Source: Caldithrix sp. (GTDB taxonomy: Bacteria; KSB1; UBA2214; DYKH01). From it: DNA of 6,431 nt. Every line of letters begins with the position of its first letter. Within the stretch, counting starts at the first letter, position 1. Made by a program: the position numbers and the translations under genes. The notes under the pieces were generated by a model, which was not told the origin of the DNA, did no database searches, and saw nothing but the letters and a program-made list of their open reading frames with translations. The DNA lies in NCBI GenBank assembly GCA_020722685.1, contig DYKH01000154.1, positions 1 through 6,431 on the forward strand. The letters run 5' to 3'. This document shows positions 1 to 6,431 of the stretch, one piece after another.

Positions 1-379
1 CGGAAGCGGTGGGGGGCTGGGGATGGTCGCCAGCACAAGGCCCGGCGCATTCCTCGACAAAGTTTGCCAATGCGTCGAACTCGGCAGGAAGGGAGAAAAA
101 CCGGATACCCGCCGGAGCGGCTGTTTGTCTGTTGGTAAAAACAAAATCCCACGGCAGAAAACCGATGCCGGCCACCTTTTTACCGGACTGGGCCGCAATC
201 CGGCACCGGAGCGGCAACTCCTCATGGGCAGTCAGCATGGCCCCCTCAGATTGCATGGTCGGCAGCAACAGGGTAACACCATTCAGCTCGACGGACTTTA
301 CCCGAGAACCAGCAGAAATGGCAGCGACAATCGCCTCGCGCAGTCTATTGGCCGTGGCTTCTGTTTTGTAAATTTCCAC
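1..379 (-). CDS. Partial CDS, 5' part of an unknown protein (GTG start, runs off window)
   Basis: The frame is open from a GTG at 379-377 to base 1, giving about 126 codons, and begins MEIYKTEATANRLREAIV. An in-frame TGA lies two codons upstream of the GTG, so the start cannot be further out. AGGTGA at 388-383 is a close but usable ribosome binding site. The first in-frame ATG is 42 codons in and has no better support. The gene overlaps the 3' end of the 249-residue gene by 35 bases in another frame, so it is likely the next gene of the operon. The visible part reads as a soluble alpha/beta protein: a basic amphipathic helix (about residues 8-22), strands around 28-40, then a segment with GIGFLPWDFVF near residues 70-81. 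There is no signal peptide or membrane segment. The region is GC-rich, unlike the gene before it. I do not recognise the family, and the C-terminal part that might reveal it is missing. Confidence 0.72.
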   Translation of the reverse strand, partial: MEIYKTEATANRLREAIVAAISAGSRVKSVELNGVTLLLPTMQSEGAMLTAHEELPLRCRIAAQSGKKVAGIGFLPWDFVFTNRQTAAPAGIRFFSLPAEFDALANFVEECAGPCAGDHPQPPTAS

Positions 380-1094
380 TTGTCACCTGCTCACAGAACT
401 CACAGAACCAGCGGTTGAGGTTCTCGGAAAAAACGGAGACAGATAGATTTTTTGCCTTTAAACTTGCATATTTCTCTTCAAATTTCTTAAAAGTTTCTGG
501 ATTGCGGGCTTTGAGTTCCTTGGTAAGATCGGCTGGCATCTCAGAGATTTGGGAAGAAAAGAGCTGAACGTTGATGCAGGCGATAATTTCAGCAAGCACA
601 GGCACAACGGGAAAAAGCACAGTTAAGATCTGTTGTAAATCGTTGGCAGCAATTAAATTCTTTTTAAGAATTTTCAGCATTTCATGATGGTCGAGGAAAC
701 GAAATTTTACTCGGCTATCCAGTTGTTCTCGAATTTTCCCCTTTCTTTTAACGGATTCTTTATCATCAATATTTCCAGAGTAAAAAAATACACCAACTTT
801 TTCTGTACCGGTTTCACACAAACTGGTTTCATACAAAAAATCGACAAAACTATTCAGCTCGTCTAACTGATTTTTTCTCAATTCCTTTCCCTGTCCGAGA
901 TGAAATAACACTATAACAACCCGGCCATTCCTTATACATTGAGTTATGTTAACTTGAGCCTTTTCGCCAAAATGTTCATAGTACCCACATTTGAAACCAT
1001 TGAGTGTATCACAAATTTCCTCTCGCCTCGGTTTAGACGCCCCAGGAGCTGGCTCCGCTTCGTCAATGATTCGTATGCGAATATTATCGTTCAT
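345..1094 (-). CDS. Unknown 249-residue protein, alpha/beta N-terminal part plus hydrophobic segment
   Basis: I chose the ATG at 1094 because it has GGAGGAGA at 1111-1104 and forms an ATGA overlap with the stop of the preceding gene; the frame stays open 28 codons upstream, but that stretch lies inside the previous gene. Residues 57-66 (NGRVVIVLFH) and 98-105 (EKVGVFFY) look like beta strands separated by a charged helix (about 70-88), followed by a further strand near 128-134, so an alpha/beta domain is likely. Residues 156-179 are hydrophobic (LTVLFPVVPVLAEIIACI) and could be a membrane helix or a buried one; they contain one glutamate. A lysine/glutamate-rich, probably helical tail follows, ending in an FCEFCE sequence that gives a CxxC (C231, C234). 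No signal peptide is seen. The gene is AT-rich. I recognise no family. The context suggests it works with the 715-residue protein, to which it is translationally coupled. Confidence 0.85.
   Translation of the reverse strand: MNDNIRIRIIDEAEPAPGASKPRREEICDTLNGFKCGYYEHFGEKAQVNITQCIRNGRVVIVLFHLGQGKELRKNQLDELNSFVDFLYETSLCETGTEKVGVFFYSGNIDDKESVKRKGKIREQLDSRVKFRFLDHHEMLKILKKNLIAANDLQQILTVLFPVVPVLAEIIACINVQLFSSQISEMPADLTKELKARNPETFKKFEEKYASLKAKNLSVSVFSENLNRWFCEFCEQVTSGNLQNRSHGQ
390..407 (-). repeat. 9-base perfect tandem duplication encoding FCE-FCE
   Basis: The coding strand reads TTCTGTGAG twice in a row. It encodes residues 230-235 (FCEFCE) of the 249-residue protein and thereby creates a CxxC pair (C231, C234). 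It lies just upstream of the next gene's start and ribosome binding site. A duplication this short could be chance or slippage. Confidence 0.8.
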
Positions 1095-1990
1095 ATATCC
1101 AGGTCTCCTCCACTCGTGCTTGTTGTTGCTGGTTTTTCTGTTGCGTCTTGATTGGGTAACTTTGTGGTTCCTGTACATATGAAAACAACTGCTCCGTCAA
1201 TCTCTTGATTGATGAGTTCTGTAAGGTATCTTGCAATATTATCCTGATGATATCTCCATAATGGATACGAAATTGACTTGCATATTTCCCAAGACCCCTT
1301 TGATTTGTTTGCATAATAAATCATGAATAATTCATCAACGATTTCCTCTACTCTGCCCTTTAAGGATTGATTCAGTGTATTTTGTGTATCGTCTCGATAT
1401 TTTAAAAGAAAATAGTGATATCTGTACACAAAATCATCATCGCTTAATACATATTGCACGCATTGCATTATATCATTTTTTTTCCCCTTTTTTTCATTTT
1501 TCAAATAACAATCCATGCGATTGCTTTCAAAATTAGACTTAATTATGTCTTCTGATATTGGAAAATGAAATTTTTGGATCTTACCATCTTGTTTATGCTC
1601 AACCGTGTGGTGACATTTCTGGTATATTTCCTTTATATGGCTTGCATCATGTGAAATTATTTCTTCAATAATTTCAATGTACCAACCGATTCCTTTGCTA
1701 AACTTTAGGCATTCATTCTTTTTTTTCTCTGCAAATTCATTGAACTTCATCTTTGCATCGCCGTAGTCTTTCTCGACACTTCGTTGGTGTCCCAGATCAA
1801 TGTATTCTTCATTGCGCAAAAAATAGAGAGAGAACTCTCTTGTTGCATCAAACCAGCTTCCTTGCTTAAATTCTTCTTCTCTGTTTCTCATATTATTAAT
1901 TTTTTCTTTAATTTTTTCTAGATTAAGATGATTGTAACTGTTACCACTGCTCCCTATTAGTTCTCTGGCAAGGCAGGTAAAAATCATGTC
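410..1990. other. AT-rich compositional block inside the operon
   Basis: Hand counts on single 60-base lines give about 33% GC at 421-480, 28% at 1441-1560, 20% at 1861-1920 and 42% at 1921-2040, against about 60% at 2041-2100, 52% at 2281-2340 and 67% at 181-240. The block covers nearly all of the 249-residue gene and the C-terminal 40% of the 715-residue gene. Boundaries are approximate. The 491-residue gene has a smaller AT-rich patch (about 33% at 5461-5520), so part of this may reflect lysine- and isoleucine-rich protein composition rather than transfer. Confidence 0.6.
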
Positions 1991-3238
1991 GTTGTCAACT
2001 CTTTCCTCAAGCTTCGCCTGAAAAATCTGATTCGATGTGCAGACCTGCATACCTACTGCGTTTTCCTCGATGCAGCCGCGCGTTGTCAGTGCTGGTGCGA
2101 TGTTCTGCTCGCGCATGTTGTTATGCTGACAGCAGGCGCATCCCTTGTGGCATTTTGGATGGCTCTCTATGGTCAGTTTGACGAAATCGCAATACGACCT
2201 GGAAAGTTGCTGAATCGAGTTGATATCGTGATCGTCGTTCAGTCTGATGCAGGCGTGCTTGAGCACCTGGTAAAAACGTGCGGCAAATGCCTTGGTGAAG
2301 GCGTCGGGTTTTTCGCCGAGGTTTCTAAAATAAAGAGCGGATGCCGGTTTTCGGCCATGCTGCCAGCGATGGGTATATGAAATCTGGGGCAGCATTGGCG
2401 GCTTACGATCATGGCCGCGCCGTATCCCGACCCAGGGCTGGTGGGTCAAAACCAAGTCAGCGATCCCACAAAAAAGGAAAGAGAATTCGTCCTCATCAGG
2501 GTCCAGTTTCGTGTTGGGAACAAACACAAGTGGTTTTGTTGCCAACTTGTCAGCGACTTCCCGAAAGGAGGTACTTTCGATATTTGACACCGAAAGTGAC
2601 AGATTCTCCAGCTCAATCAGGTTGAGCATGGTGAGATTGTCAACAAAATGTTCCCAGAAAGGGACATCGGAAAAGGACTTGGTCAGTTTGCTCTTGGCCT
2701 GCCTTATGCTGGTGACTTTGGGGTTCCCTGGCAGCGAGAGCCCCCAGAGCGGAAAGGTCGTTATAAAAGGAAGCTCCGTAAACATTTCAGATTTTTCAGA
2801 AGATGCTTGATTCTCCGACTGCCCTTCTACGTCTTTGAGCTGTTTCGACTGATCTTCATGCCACTTTATACTCGAGGGAGGTTCGGCCAGAAAAAGGTTA
2901 AGGGATAACTTTTCGCTTTCTGTAAGGAGGGGAAGATTTTTTGCCTCATCTCGACACCTTTTATCAGAACCCCAACTGTGAAAATTGAGTTTCGGGCGCT
3001 TGCCCTGTATGTCAATCTTTTCTTTGTTATCTGCACACTCGATACCCTCCGCGCAAATGGCCCGCAGGGCCGCATAGACCGGCAGATAAAAGAGGATGAA
3101 CCCGAACTGATAGACATGGATTTCGTCCACCACAGCAAAGAGATCGTGCAACTCCCCAAGGGCGGCTTTGATCTCTTTGTTTTTCTGTCCTTTATCATCA
3201 ACCTCCCATTTCCAGTCAAAGGTGCCGATGGTCGTCAT
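1091..3238 (-). CDS. Unknown 715-residue protein with central cysteine cluster
   Basis: The start is the ATG at 3238, placed by a perfect AGGAGG at 3250-3245 with 6-base spacing and by an ATGA overlap with the radical SAM stop; an alternative GTG 9 codons upstream lacks this support. Residues 41-62 (YQFGFILFYLPVYAALRA) form a hydrophobic stretch that may be a membrane-associated or buried helix. Residues 120-150 are a polar, low-complexity linker. At 360-372 lies HPKCHKGCACCQH, with C363, C367, C369 and C370 plus flanking histidines, followed by C389 and C400; this could bind zinc or an iron-sulfur cluster. Residues about 440-680 are charged, lysine/glutamate-rich and look mostly helical. The last 25 residues are a low-complexity Thr/Ser/Pro tail. 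The N-terminal part is of moderate GC, while from about residue 416 the gene is distinctly AT-rich. No family is recognised. Its position between the radical SAM gene and the 249-residue gene, coupled to both, suggests a shared complex or pathway. Confidence 0.88.
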   Translation of the reverse strand: MTTIGTFDWKWEVDDKGQKNKEIKAALGELHDLFAVVDEIHVYQFGFILFYLPVYAALRAICAEGIECADNKEKIDIQGKRPKLNFHSWGSDKRCRDEAKNLPLLTESEKLSLNLFLAEPPSSIKWHEDQSKQLKDVEGQSENQASSEKSEMFTELPFITTFPLWGLSLPGNPKVTSIRQAKSKLTKSFSDVPFWEHFVDNLTMLNLIELENLSLSVSNIESTSFREVADKLATKPLVFVPNTKLDPDEDEFSFLFCGIADLVLTHQPWVGIRRGHDRKPPMLPQISYTHRWQHGRKPASALYFRNLGEKPDAFTKAFAARFYQVLKHACIRLNDDHDINSIQQLSRSYCDFVKLTIESHPKCHKGCACCQHNNMREQNIAPALTTRGCIEENAVGMQVCTSNQIFQAKLEERVDNDMIFTCLARELIGSSGNSYNHLNLEKIKEKINNMRNREEEFKQGSWFDATREFSLYFLRNEEYIDLGHQRSVEKDYGDAKMKFNEFAEKKKNECLKFSKGIGWYIEIIEEIISHDASHIKEIYQKCHHTVEHKQDGKIQKFHFPISEDIIKSNFESNRMDCYLKNEKKGKKNDIMQCVQYVLSDDDFVYRYHYFLLKYRDDTQNTLNQSLKGRVEEIVDELFMIYYANKSKGSWEICKSISYPLWRYHQDNIARYLTELINQEIDGAVVFICTGTTKLPNQDATEKPATTSTSGGDLDI
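1104..1111 (-). promoter_or_regulatory. Ribosome binding site deciding the start of the 249-residue gene
   Basis: GGAGGAGA on the coding strand, ending 9 bases before the ATG at 1094. It lies within the 3' end of the 715-residue gene and favours the inner ATG over the upstream starts in the same frame. Confidence 0.75.
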
Positions 3239-4917
3239 AGTGATCCTCCTGACGGCTCGGTGCACTCTTTGCCGGGATCGAGCCGGTATCCCGCTATCTG
3301 ATTGGTATAGAGCACCGGCGGCAAGACGTCATGTATGGCGAGAAGCAGAGCCTTATCCTCTTGCATGGCGGACCGGACATCATTGCGCAGCAGCCAGTCC
3401 AGAGAATCGGCCTCGGTTGTTTCGTCAAGTGACTGGGCAAGACCTCGGTTTCTTTCCGCAATAATCAGCCCGGCCGAATGAGCACGCAGATCCCGCAAAC
3501 GGCGGGGCAGACGACCGATCATCTCTCTGGTATGGGGACCGGCCATCCATTCCATGAGTAGATTGACGAAAAACGCGGGCTCGTCAAGATACTCCCTGGG
3601 GTCGGCGTCGTGCCAATTCGATTCGTACAGTTTCTCCTTCTGCCGGGGCACCCGGCCCACTTCCTTGAGCAGGGTCGCGTGCAGGGGGAGGATCGGGGCC
3701 ACGGTCAGGTGATGGGTGACGAGATCGTAAGGCAAGGGGAATTGCCGGGTCAGGGCGATGGTGTCCATGACTTCCTGTTCGCTCTCGCCGGGGTTGAAGA
3801 TCAAAAAATCGTAAAAGGGGTGGATGCGGGCGGCATGTTTTGCGATCAAGGAAGCGGCCTGGAGCACCACTTCATCCTTGATATCCCGGCCGTAAAATTT
3901 GCGGTTCATGGCTGCATTGGTTTCCACCCCCATGTTCAGCTCCCGCAAACCGGCCTTGAGCAGGCACGCGAGTTTCTGCTCATTGATGCTGTTGGGAGAG
4001 GCCATGCAGTAAAACGGCAACCTGATCTCCTCTGCCATGAATCCGGCCAGCCCCTCCAAAGTGGCAAGCGGATGGGCGGCCAGGTTGTTGTCCATGAAGA
4101 CGATGAATTCCATGTTCGGGTTGTGGCGCTTGATCTCCATGAATTCAGCCTTTATTCTCGCCAGGGGCTTGCAGCGCAGCCACGGTGTGTCCGGATGGCC
4201 GTGCCGCCGGTAGTGCATGGTAAGGGCCGCCACATTGCAGAAATCACAATGATTGCAGCAGCCTTGCGAAAAAGAGACCACGACGGTGTTCGGATGGCCG
4301 ATTTGGTGCTGGTCGATGCTTATAGGGCCTGTGTGTGGCACCATGCGGATAAGCTCTTCTTCCCGCAGGTACCAGTAATCGTCGTAGGAATAATCGGGCA
4401 ACGGGAGGGTTGCGTAGCTGGAGGTGCTGAGCGGCGGCAGGACGGCGTTTTTCTTGATCCCGCCGTCCGGCATGGGGAACCAGAAATCAGGGGTTTCGAG
4501 CGCGGCAGCGGTGCCCCAGTTTTCCACCAGCGCCGCAATGCTGTGCACCGCCTGACCGACACAGACTGCGGCGACTCCGGGTGTGCGGGCGCTTTCTTCC
4601 GGGTTGAGTTCCACATGGTTCCCGCCGAGAAGCACGGGCTTGCCCAACTCCTTGCTGATCCAGTACACCAGATCCTCGGCCCGGTGCAAAAACATATCCA
4701 CGGTGGAAACTCCAACCAGGTCGCAATCGGCCAGCAGGGGTTTGAGGGCCTCCTTGACCGTTGCCGGATATTGTTGCAGCCATTTCCCTTCCTTGGTAGC
4801 CAGGTTGACCAACCGCACCCGGTGGCCGGTGTCACGCAACACCCCGGAGAGCAGGCGAATGCCGAGGTCAACCTGATTGACGGTGATGAGGCAGAGCTGT
4901 TTGCTGGGGGCGGTCAT
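3235..4917 (-). CDS. B12-binding-type radical SAM protein, substrate unknown
   Basis: Radical SAM enzymes use a [4Fe-4S] cluster to cleave S-adenosylmethionine into a 5'-deoxyadenosyl radical. Here the cluster ligands are C220, C224 and C227 in SQGCCNHCDFCN, with the aromatic F226 before the last cysteine as in the family. Supporting motifs are FMDNN (274-278), GLRELNMGVET (323-333, the typical SAM-contacting strand) and FNPGESEQEV (374-383). Residues 1-140 resemble the Rossmann-like B12-binding domain of this class, with LLGGNHVELNPEE at 96-108; the cobalamin-ligating DxHxxG motif is absent, as is common in this class, so B12 use is unproven. Residues about 425-560 are an extra, probably helical C-terminal region I cannot assign. 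Start: ATG at 4917, ATGA overlap with the upstream stop, AGGAGA at 4935-4930 (a long 12-base spacing). The gene is GC-rich. Class members include methyltransferases, cyclases and ring-contracting enzymes; the reaction here cannot be told from sequence. Confidence 0.95.
   Translation of the reverse strand: MTAPSKQLCLITVNQVDLGIRLLSGVLRDTGHRVRLVNLATKEGKWLQQYPATVKEALKPLLADCDLVGVSTVDMFLHRAEDLVYWISKELGKPVLLGGNHVELNPEESARTPGVAAVCVGQAVHSIAALVENWGTAAALETPDFWFPMPDGGIKKNAVLPPLSTSSYATLPLPDYSYDDYWYLREEELIRMVPHTGPISIDQHQIGHPNTVVVSFSQGCCNHCDFCNVAALTMHYRRHGHPDTPWLRCKPLARIKAEFMEIKRHNPNMEFIVFMDNNLAAHPLATLEGLAGFMAEEIRLPFYCMASPNSINEQKLACLLKAGLRELNMGVETNAAMNRKFYGRDIKDEVVLQAASLIAKHAARIHPFYDFLIFNPGESEQEVMDTIALTRQFPLPYDLVTHHLTVAPILPLHATLLKEVGRVPRQKEKLYESNWHDADPREYLDEPAFFVNLLMEWMAGPHTREMIGRLPRRLRDLRAHSAGLIIAERNRGLAQSLDETTEADSLDWLLRNDVRSAMQEDKALLLAIHDVLPPVLYTNQIAGYRLDPGKECTEPSGGSL
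3245..3250 (-). promoter_or_regulatory. Ribosome binding site deciding the start of the 715-residue gene
   Basis: A perfect AGGAGG on the coding strand, 6 bases before the ATG at 3238. It sits inside the last codons of the radical SAM gene and rules in favour of this ATG over the GTG at 3265, which lies upstream of the site. Confidence 0.88.
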
Positions 4918-6389
4918 GTTGTTTCATCTTCTCCTGCTTGCGACACAGCTCCGCAGGTGTCTTTGCTGCAACATCCATCCTCCGGATTACTTTCTGTCTC
5001 TATGCGTTCGCTGACCCAAGCGAATGCCTTGGCGAAATATGAATCTTTGTTATTCAGTTCCTTTCGGTGCGAGGCAAAGGACTTATCAAAAAGAGCGATT
5101 CCGCCGAGTTCGCGTCGCACCACGGCCGGGTCTTGGTGGGCCAGCAACTGGAAAAGATAAATGAATTTTTTCTCTGTCGGGATTTGGGGATCTGTCAGCC
5201 GTTTTCTGGTCATCGTCAGGATGTGTTCATCACAAGATGAGTGGACATTCCTGATCTCTTGCCGGCAAAGATCCCAGCTGCCCGTGATAAATTGATAAAC
5301 TTTGTCAGCATGATCAGTTGGGGAGATGTCGAGCAGGCGATAGCAGCAATAGAATTTCATCCTGGGTGTTATGTCGTAGCAGCGCCACTTCTCAGTTATA
5401 AAGTTAATGATCTCGCTTGATCTATCATTACCTGCGACCAGGAACGGTTGGGTGGTCATCAGCCAGAATATAGCTCGCGATTCATCCTCATTTTCAAGTT
5501 TTTCTTCGATTTTTATTCTATATTGTCCAGGATTTTCTTTGATTATCTGGCGGATGACATCATTGAATGGGTATTTTGTCAGGGCAGCGGCAATGGCAGC
5601 GGGGATCTGTTTGTTGTCAAGAAGGTCAGCAAGTACTTTTTCCGCCGTGTAGCGCAACAACGCATGGTCCGACTTCACCTGTAACGAGACAAAGAGTTCG
5701 TCGAAAAATGCGACGGCCTTGGCATGGCGGCCAGGGGCGAACAGCGGAAATGTGTTCCAGGTTACCGTTGCGCCGCACATGGCCAAGACGGAACACAGGG
5801 CTTCGCCGCAACAGCCGTCATGGGCCAGGAAAAGGGTTTTTGCTGTCATTTTGTCAACAAGTTGACGACATCTTCTTCCGATCAGGGCATAGGGTACGAG
5901 TTGTACAGTCGGCGTGCTGTCTTTCGGTGCCAGGCGTTTCTTGAGAATCTGAACCTCTCGCTTGTGCCGTCGGGCCGCTTCGCCGGCAAGAAGAAGATCA
6001 AAATACGATTCCGGCGGAGCGGAGGCAACGCGGGCTGATTTAGTGGCAGGATTGGTACGGTGAGAATAGAGCAAAAAAACATGGTCAGGATTCAGTGTTT
6101 TTATGATTTCTTCCCCATAGTCAAGGCGTTGCCGCAGGTTTCCCCCTTCCAGCGGCCTGACAGGGCCAAGGAAGAAGCTAACCTCCTTGCCGCGCTCCTC
6201 TATGCTGACCTTGGCATAGGTGGCGAAGAAAAAGGACTCCAAATTGCCGGGGACAGGTTTGCCCTCCCTTTTATCTTTTGCAATCTTTTTCTGAAGATAA
6301 CCAATCAGGTCATCTTCCTTTTTATCTTTTGCAATCTTTTTCTGAAGATAACCAATCAGGCCATCTTCCTTTACAATTTCCTCTGCCAT
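4914..6389 (-). CDS. Unknown 491-residue protein with duplicated N-terminal segment
   Basis: I chose the ATG at 6389 because AAGGAA (6403-6398) lies 9 bases before the next base; the frame is open to the window edge, so an earlier start such as the GTG at 6407 cannot be excluded. The N-terminus carries two consecutive 17-residue copies of a lysine-rich helical unit (core DLIGYLQKKIAKDK), about residues 7-40. Residues 69-240 look alpha/beta, with strands at SFFLG (71-75), DHVFLLYSH (102-110) and TLFLAH (185-190), the last running into HDGCCGEALC (190-199). Residues 240-465 are predominantly helical. The tail repeats a DGCC motif (471-474) followed by C479. There is no signal peptide or membrane segment. 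Weak resemblance of the DGCC region to TIR- or CHAT-like folds was considered but lacks the catalytic residues. I recognise no family. The stop overlaps the radical SAM start as ATGA, so the two are translationally coupled. Confidence 0.87.
   Translation of the reverse strand: MAEEIVKEDGLIGYLQKKIAKDKKEDDLIGYLQKKIAKDKREGKPVPGNLESFFFATYAKVSIEERGKEVSFFLGPVRPLEGGNLRQRLDYGEEIIKTLNPDHVFLLYSHRTNPATKSARVASAPPESYFDLLLAGEAARRHKREVQILKKRLAPKDSTPTVQLVPYALIGRRCRQLVDKMTAKTLFLAHDGCCGEALCSVLAMCGATVTWNTFPLFAPGRHAKAVAFFDELFVSLQVKSDHALLRYTAEKVLADLLDNKQIPAAIAAALTKYPFNDVIRQIIKENPGQYRIKIEEKLENEDESRAIFWLMTTQPFLVAGNDRSSEIINFITEKWRCYDITPRMKFYCCYRLLDISPTDHADKVYQFITGSWDLCRQEIRNVHSSCDEHILTMTRKRLTDPQIPTEKKFIYLFQLLAHQDPAVVRRELGGIALFDKSFASHRKELNNKDSYFAKAFAWVSERIETESNPEDGCCSKDTCGAVSQAGEDETT
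6269..6370 (-). repeat. 51-base tandem direct repeat, two copies, inside the 491-residue gene
   Basis: Copies at 6269-6319 and 6320-6370 are identical except for one transition (t at 6310, c at 6361), which changes Asp in one protein copy to Gly in the other. The period is 17 codons, so the reading frame is kept. The near-identity at the DNA level, including synonymous positions, points to a recent duplication by slippage or unequal recombination rather than an ancient protein repeat. Confidence 0.97.
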
Positions 6390-6431
6390 TATGTTGTTTC
6401 CTTCCACGACAAAAGTCTGCGCTCGAGAAGG
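6389..6431 (-). CDS. Possible 3' tail of an upstream operon gene
   Basis: One frame reads 13 codons (LLERRLLSWKETT) and then TAA at 6391-6389, overlapping the next ATG by one base as TAATG. This arrangement matches the overlapping style of every other junction here and the peptide is a plausible charged C-terminus. Only 43 bases are visible, and the other two frames are open too, so this is suggestive only. If correct, the operon promoter lies outside the window. Confidence 0.35.
   Translation of the reverse strand, partial: LLERRLLSWKETT

Noticed and set aside
9..418. Two overlapping plus-strand open frames of 120 and 131 codons at the left edge
   Set aside because: They are antisense to the GTG-started minus-strand frame, which fits the operon direction, overlap pattern and ribosome binding site.
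2123..2161. A second radical SAM site in the 715-residue protein
   Set aside because: The cysteine spacing matches CxxxCxxC, but the aromatic residue before the last cysteine and the later family motifs are missing. Kept only as a possible metal site.
3610..5160. 516-codon open frame on the plus strand
   Set aside because: It lies antisense to the radical SAM gene, whose catalytic motifs are clear, and it runs across that gene's start into the next one. High GC in the true gene explains the absence of stops. Its translation looks like no real protein and it has no convincing ribosome binding site.
5760..5830. TIR-like or CHAT-like signature in the 491-residue protein
   Set aside because: The FLAHDG...G(A)TVTW pattern is loosely reminiscent, but I see no TIR catalytic glutamate in context and no CHAT His/Cys dyad. 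The resemblance is too weak to name.
6269..6370. CRISPR-like array
   Set aside because: There are only two copies, directly adjacent without spacers and in frame within a coding gene. It is a tandem duplication.
1..6431. Promoters, terminators, RNA genes or insertion sequences within the window
   Set aside because: Genes overlap throughout and leave no intergenic space. I saw no rRNA- or tRNA-like sequence, terminal inverted repeats or transposase motifs.

Overview
The whole window is one densely packed minus-strand operon, cut off at both ends. Reading in the direction of transcription (from base 6431 down to base 1) there is a possible 3' tail of an upstream gene, then a 491-residue protein of unknown family, a 560-residue radical SAM protein with a B12-binding-type N-terminal domain, a 715-residue unknown protein with a cysteine cluster, a 249-residue unknown protein with a hydrophobic segment, and the first ~126 codons of a fifth gene that leaves the window at base 1. 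The first three junctions between complete genes are all 4-base ATGA stop/start overlaps, and the last is a 35-base overlap with a GTG start. There is no intergenic gap, so no promoter or terminator can be expected inside the window, and none was seen.

Only the radical SAM gene can be assigned to a family from sequence: it shows a CxxxCxxC cluster motif and several downstream motifs typical of B12-dependent-type radical SAM enzymes. The other four proteins match no family I recognise. The strict translational coupling implies that the unknown proteins are made in fixed proportion with the radical SAM enzyme and may act with it, for instance as substrate, partner or effector. No biochemical role can be read from the sequence. 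No signature of a known defence, CRISPR, toxin or mobile element system was found, and no RNA gene.

Organism: moderate overall GC with strong local variation, good AGGAGG-type ribosome binding sites, and a radical SAM/B12-type enzyme fit a Gram-negative, probably anaerobic bacterium. A sulfate-reducer-like (Desulfobacterota) origin is my impression only. Base composition is uneven: about bases 410-1990 are AT-rich (20-42% GC on lines I counted), while bases 1-340 and the radical SAM gene are GC-rich. The boundary falls inside the 715-residue gene, which suggests a mosaic origin. A near-perfect 51-base tandem duplication near the start of the 491-residue gene indicates recent repeat expansion in frame.
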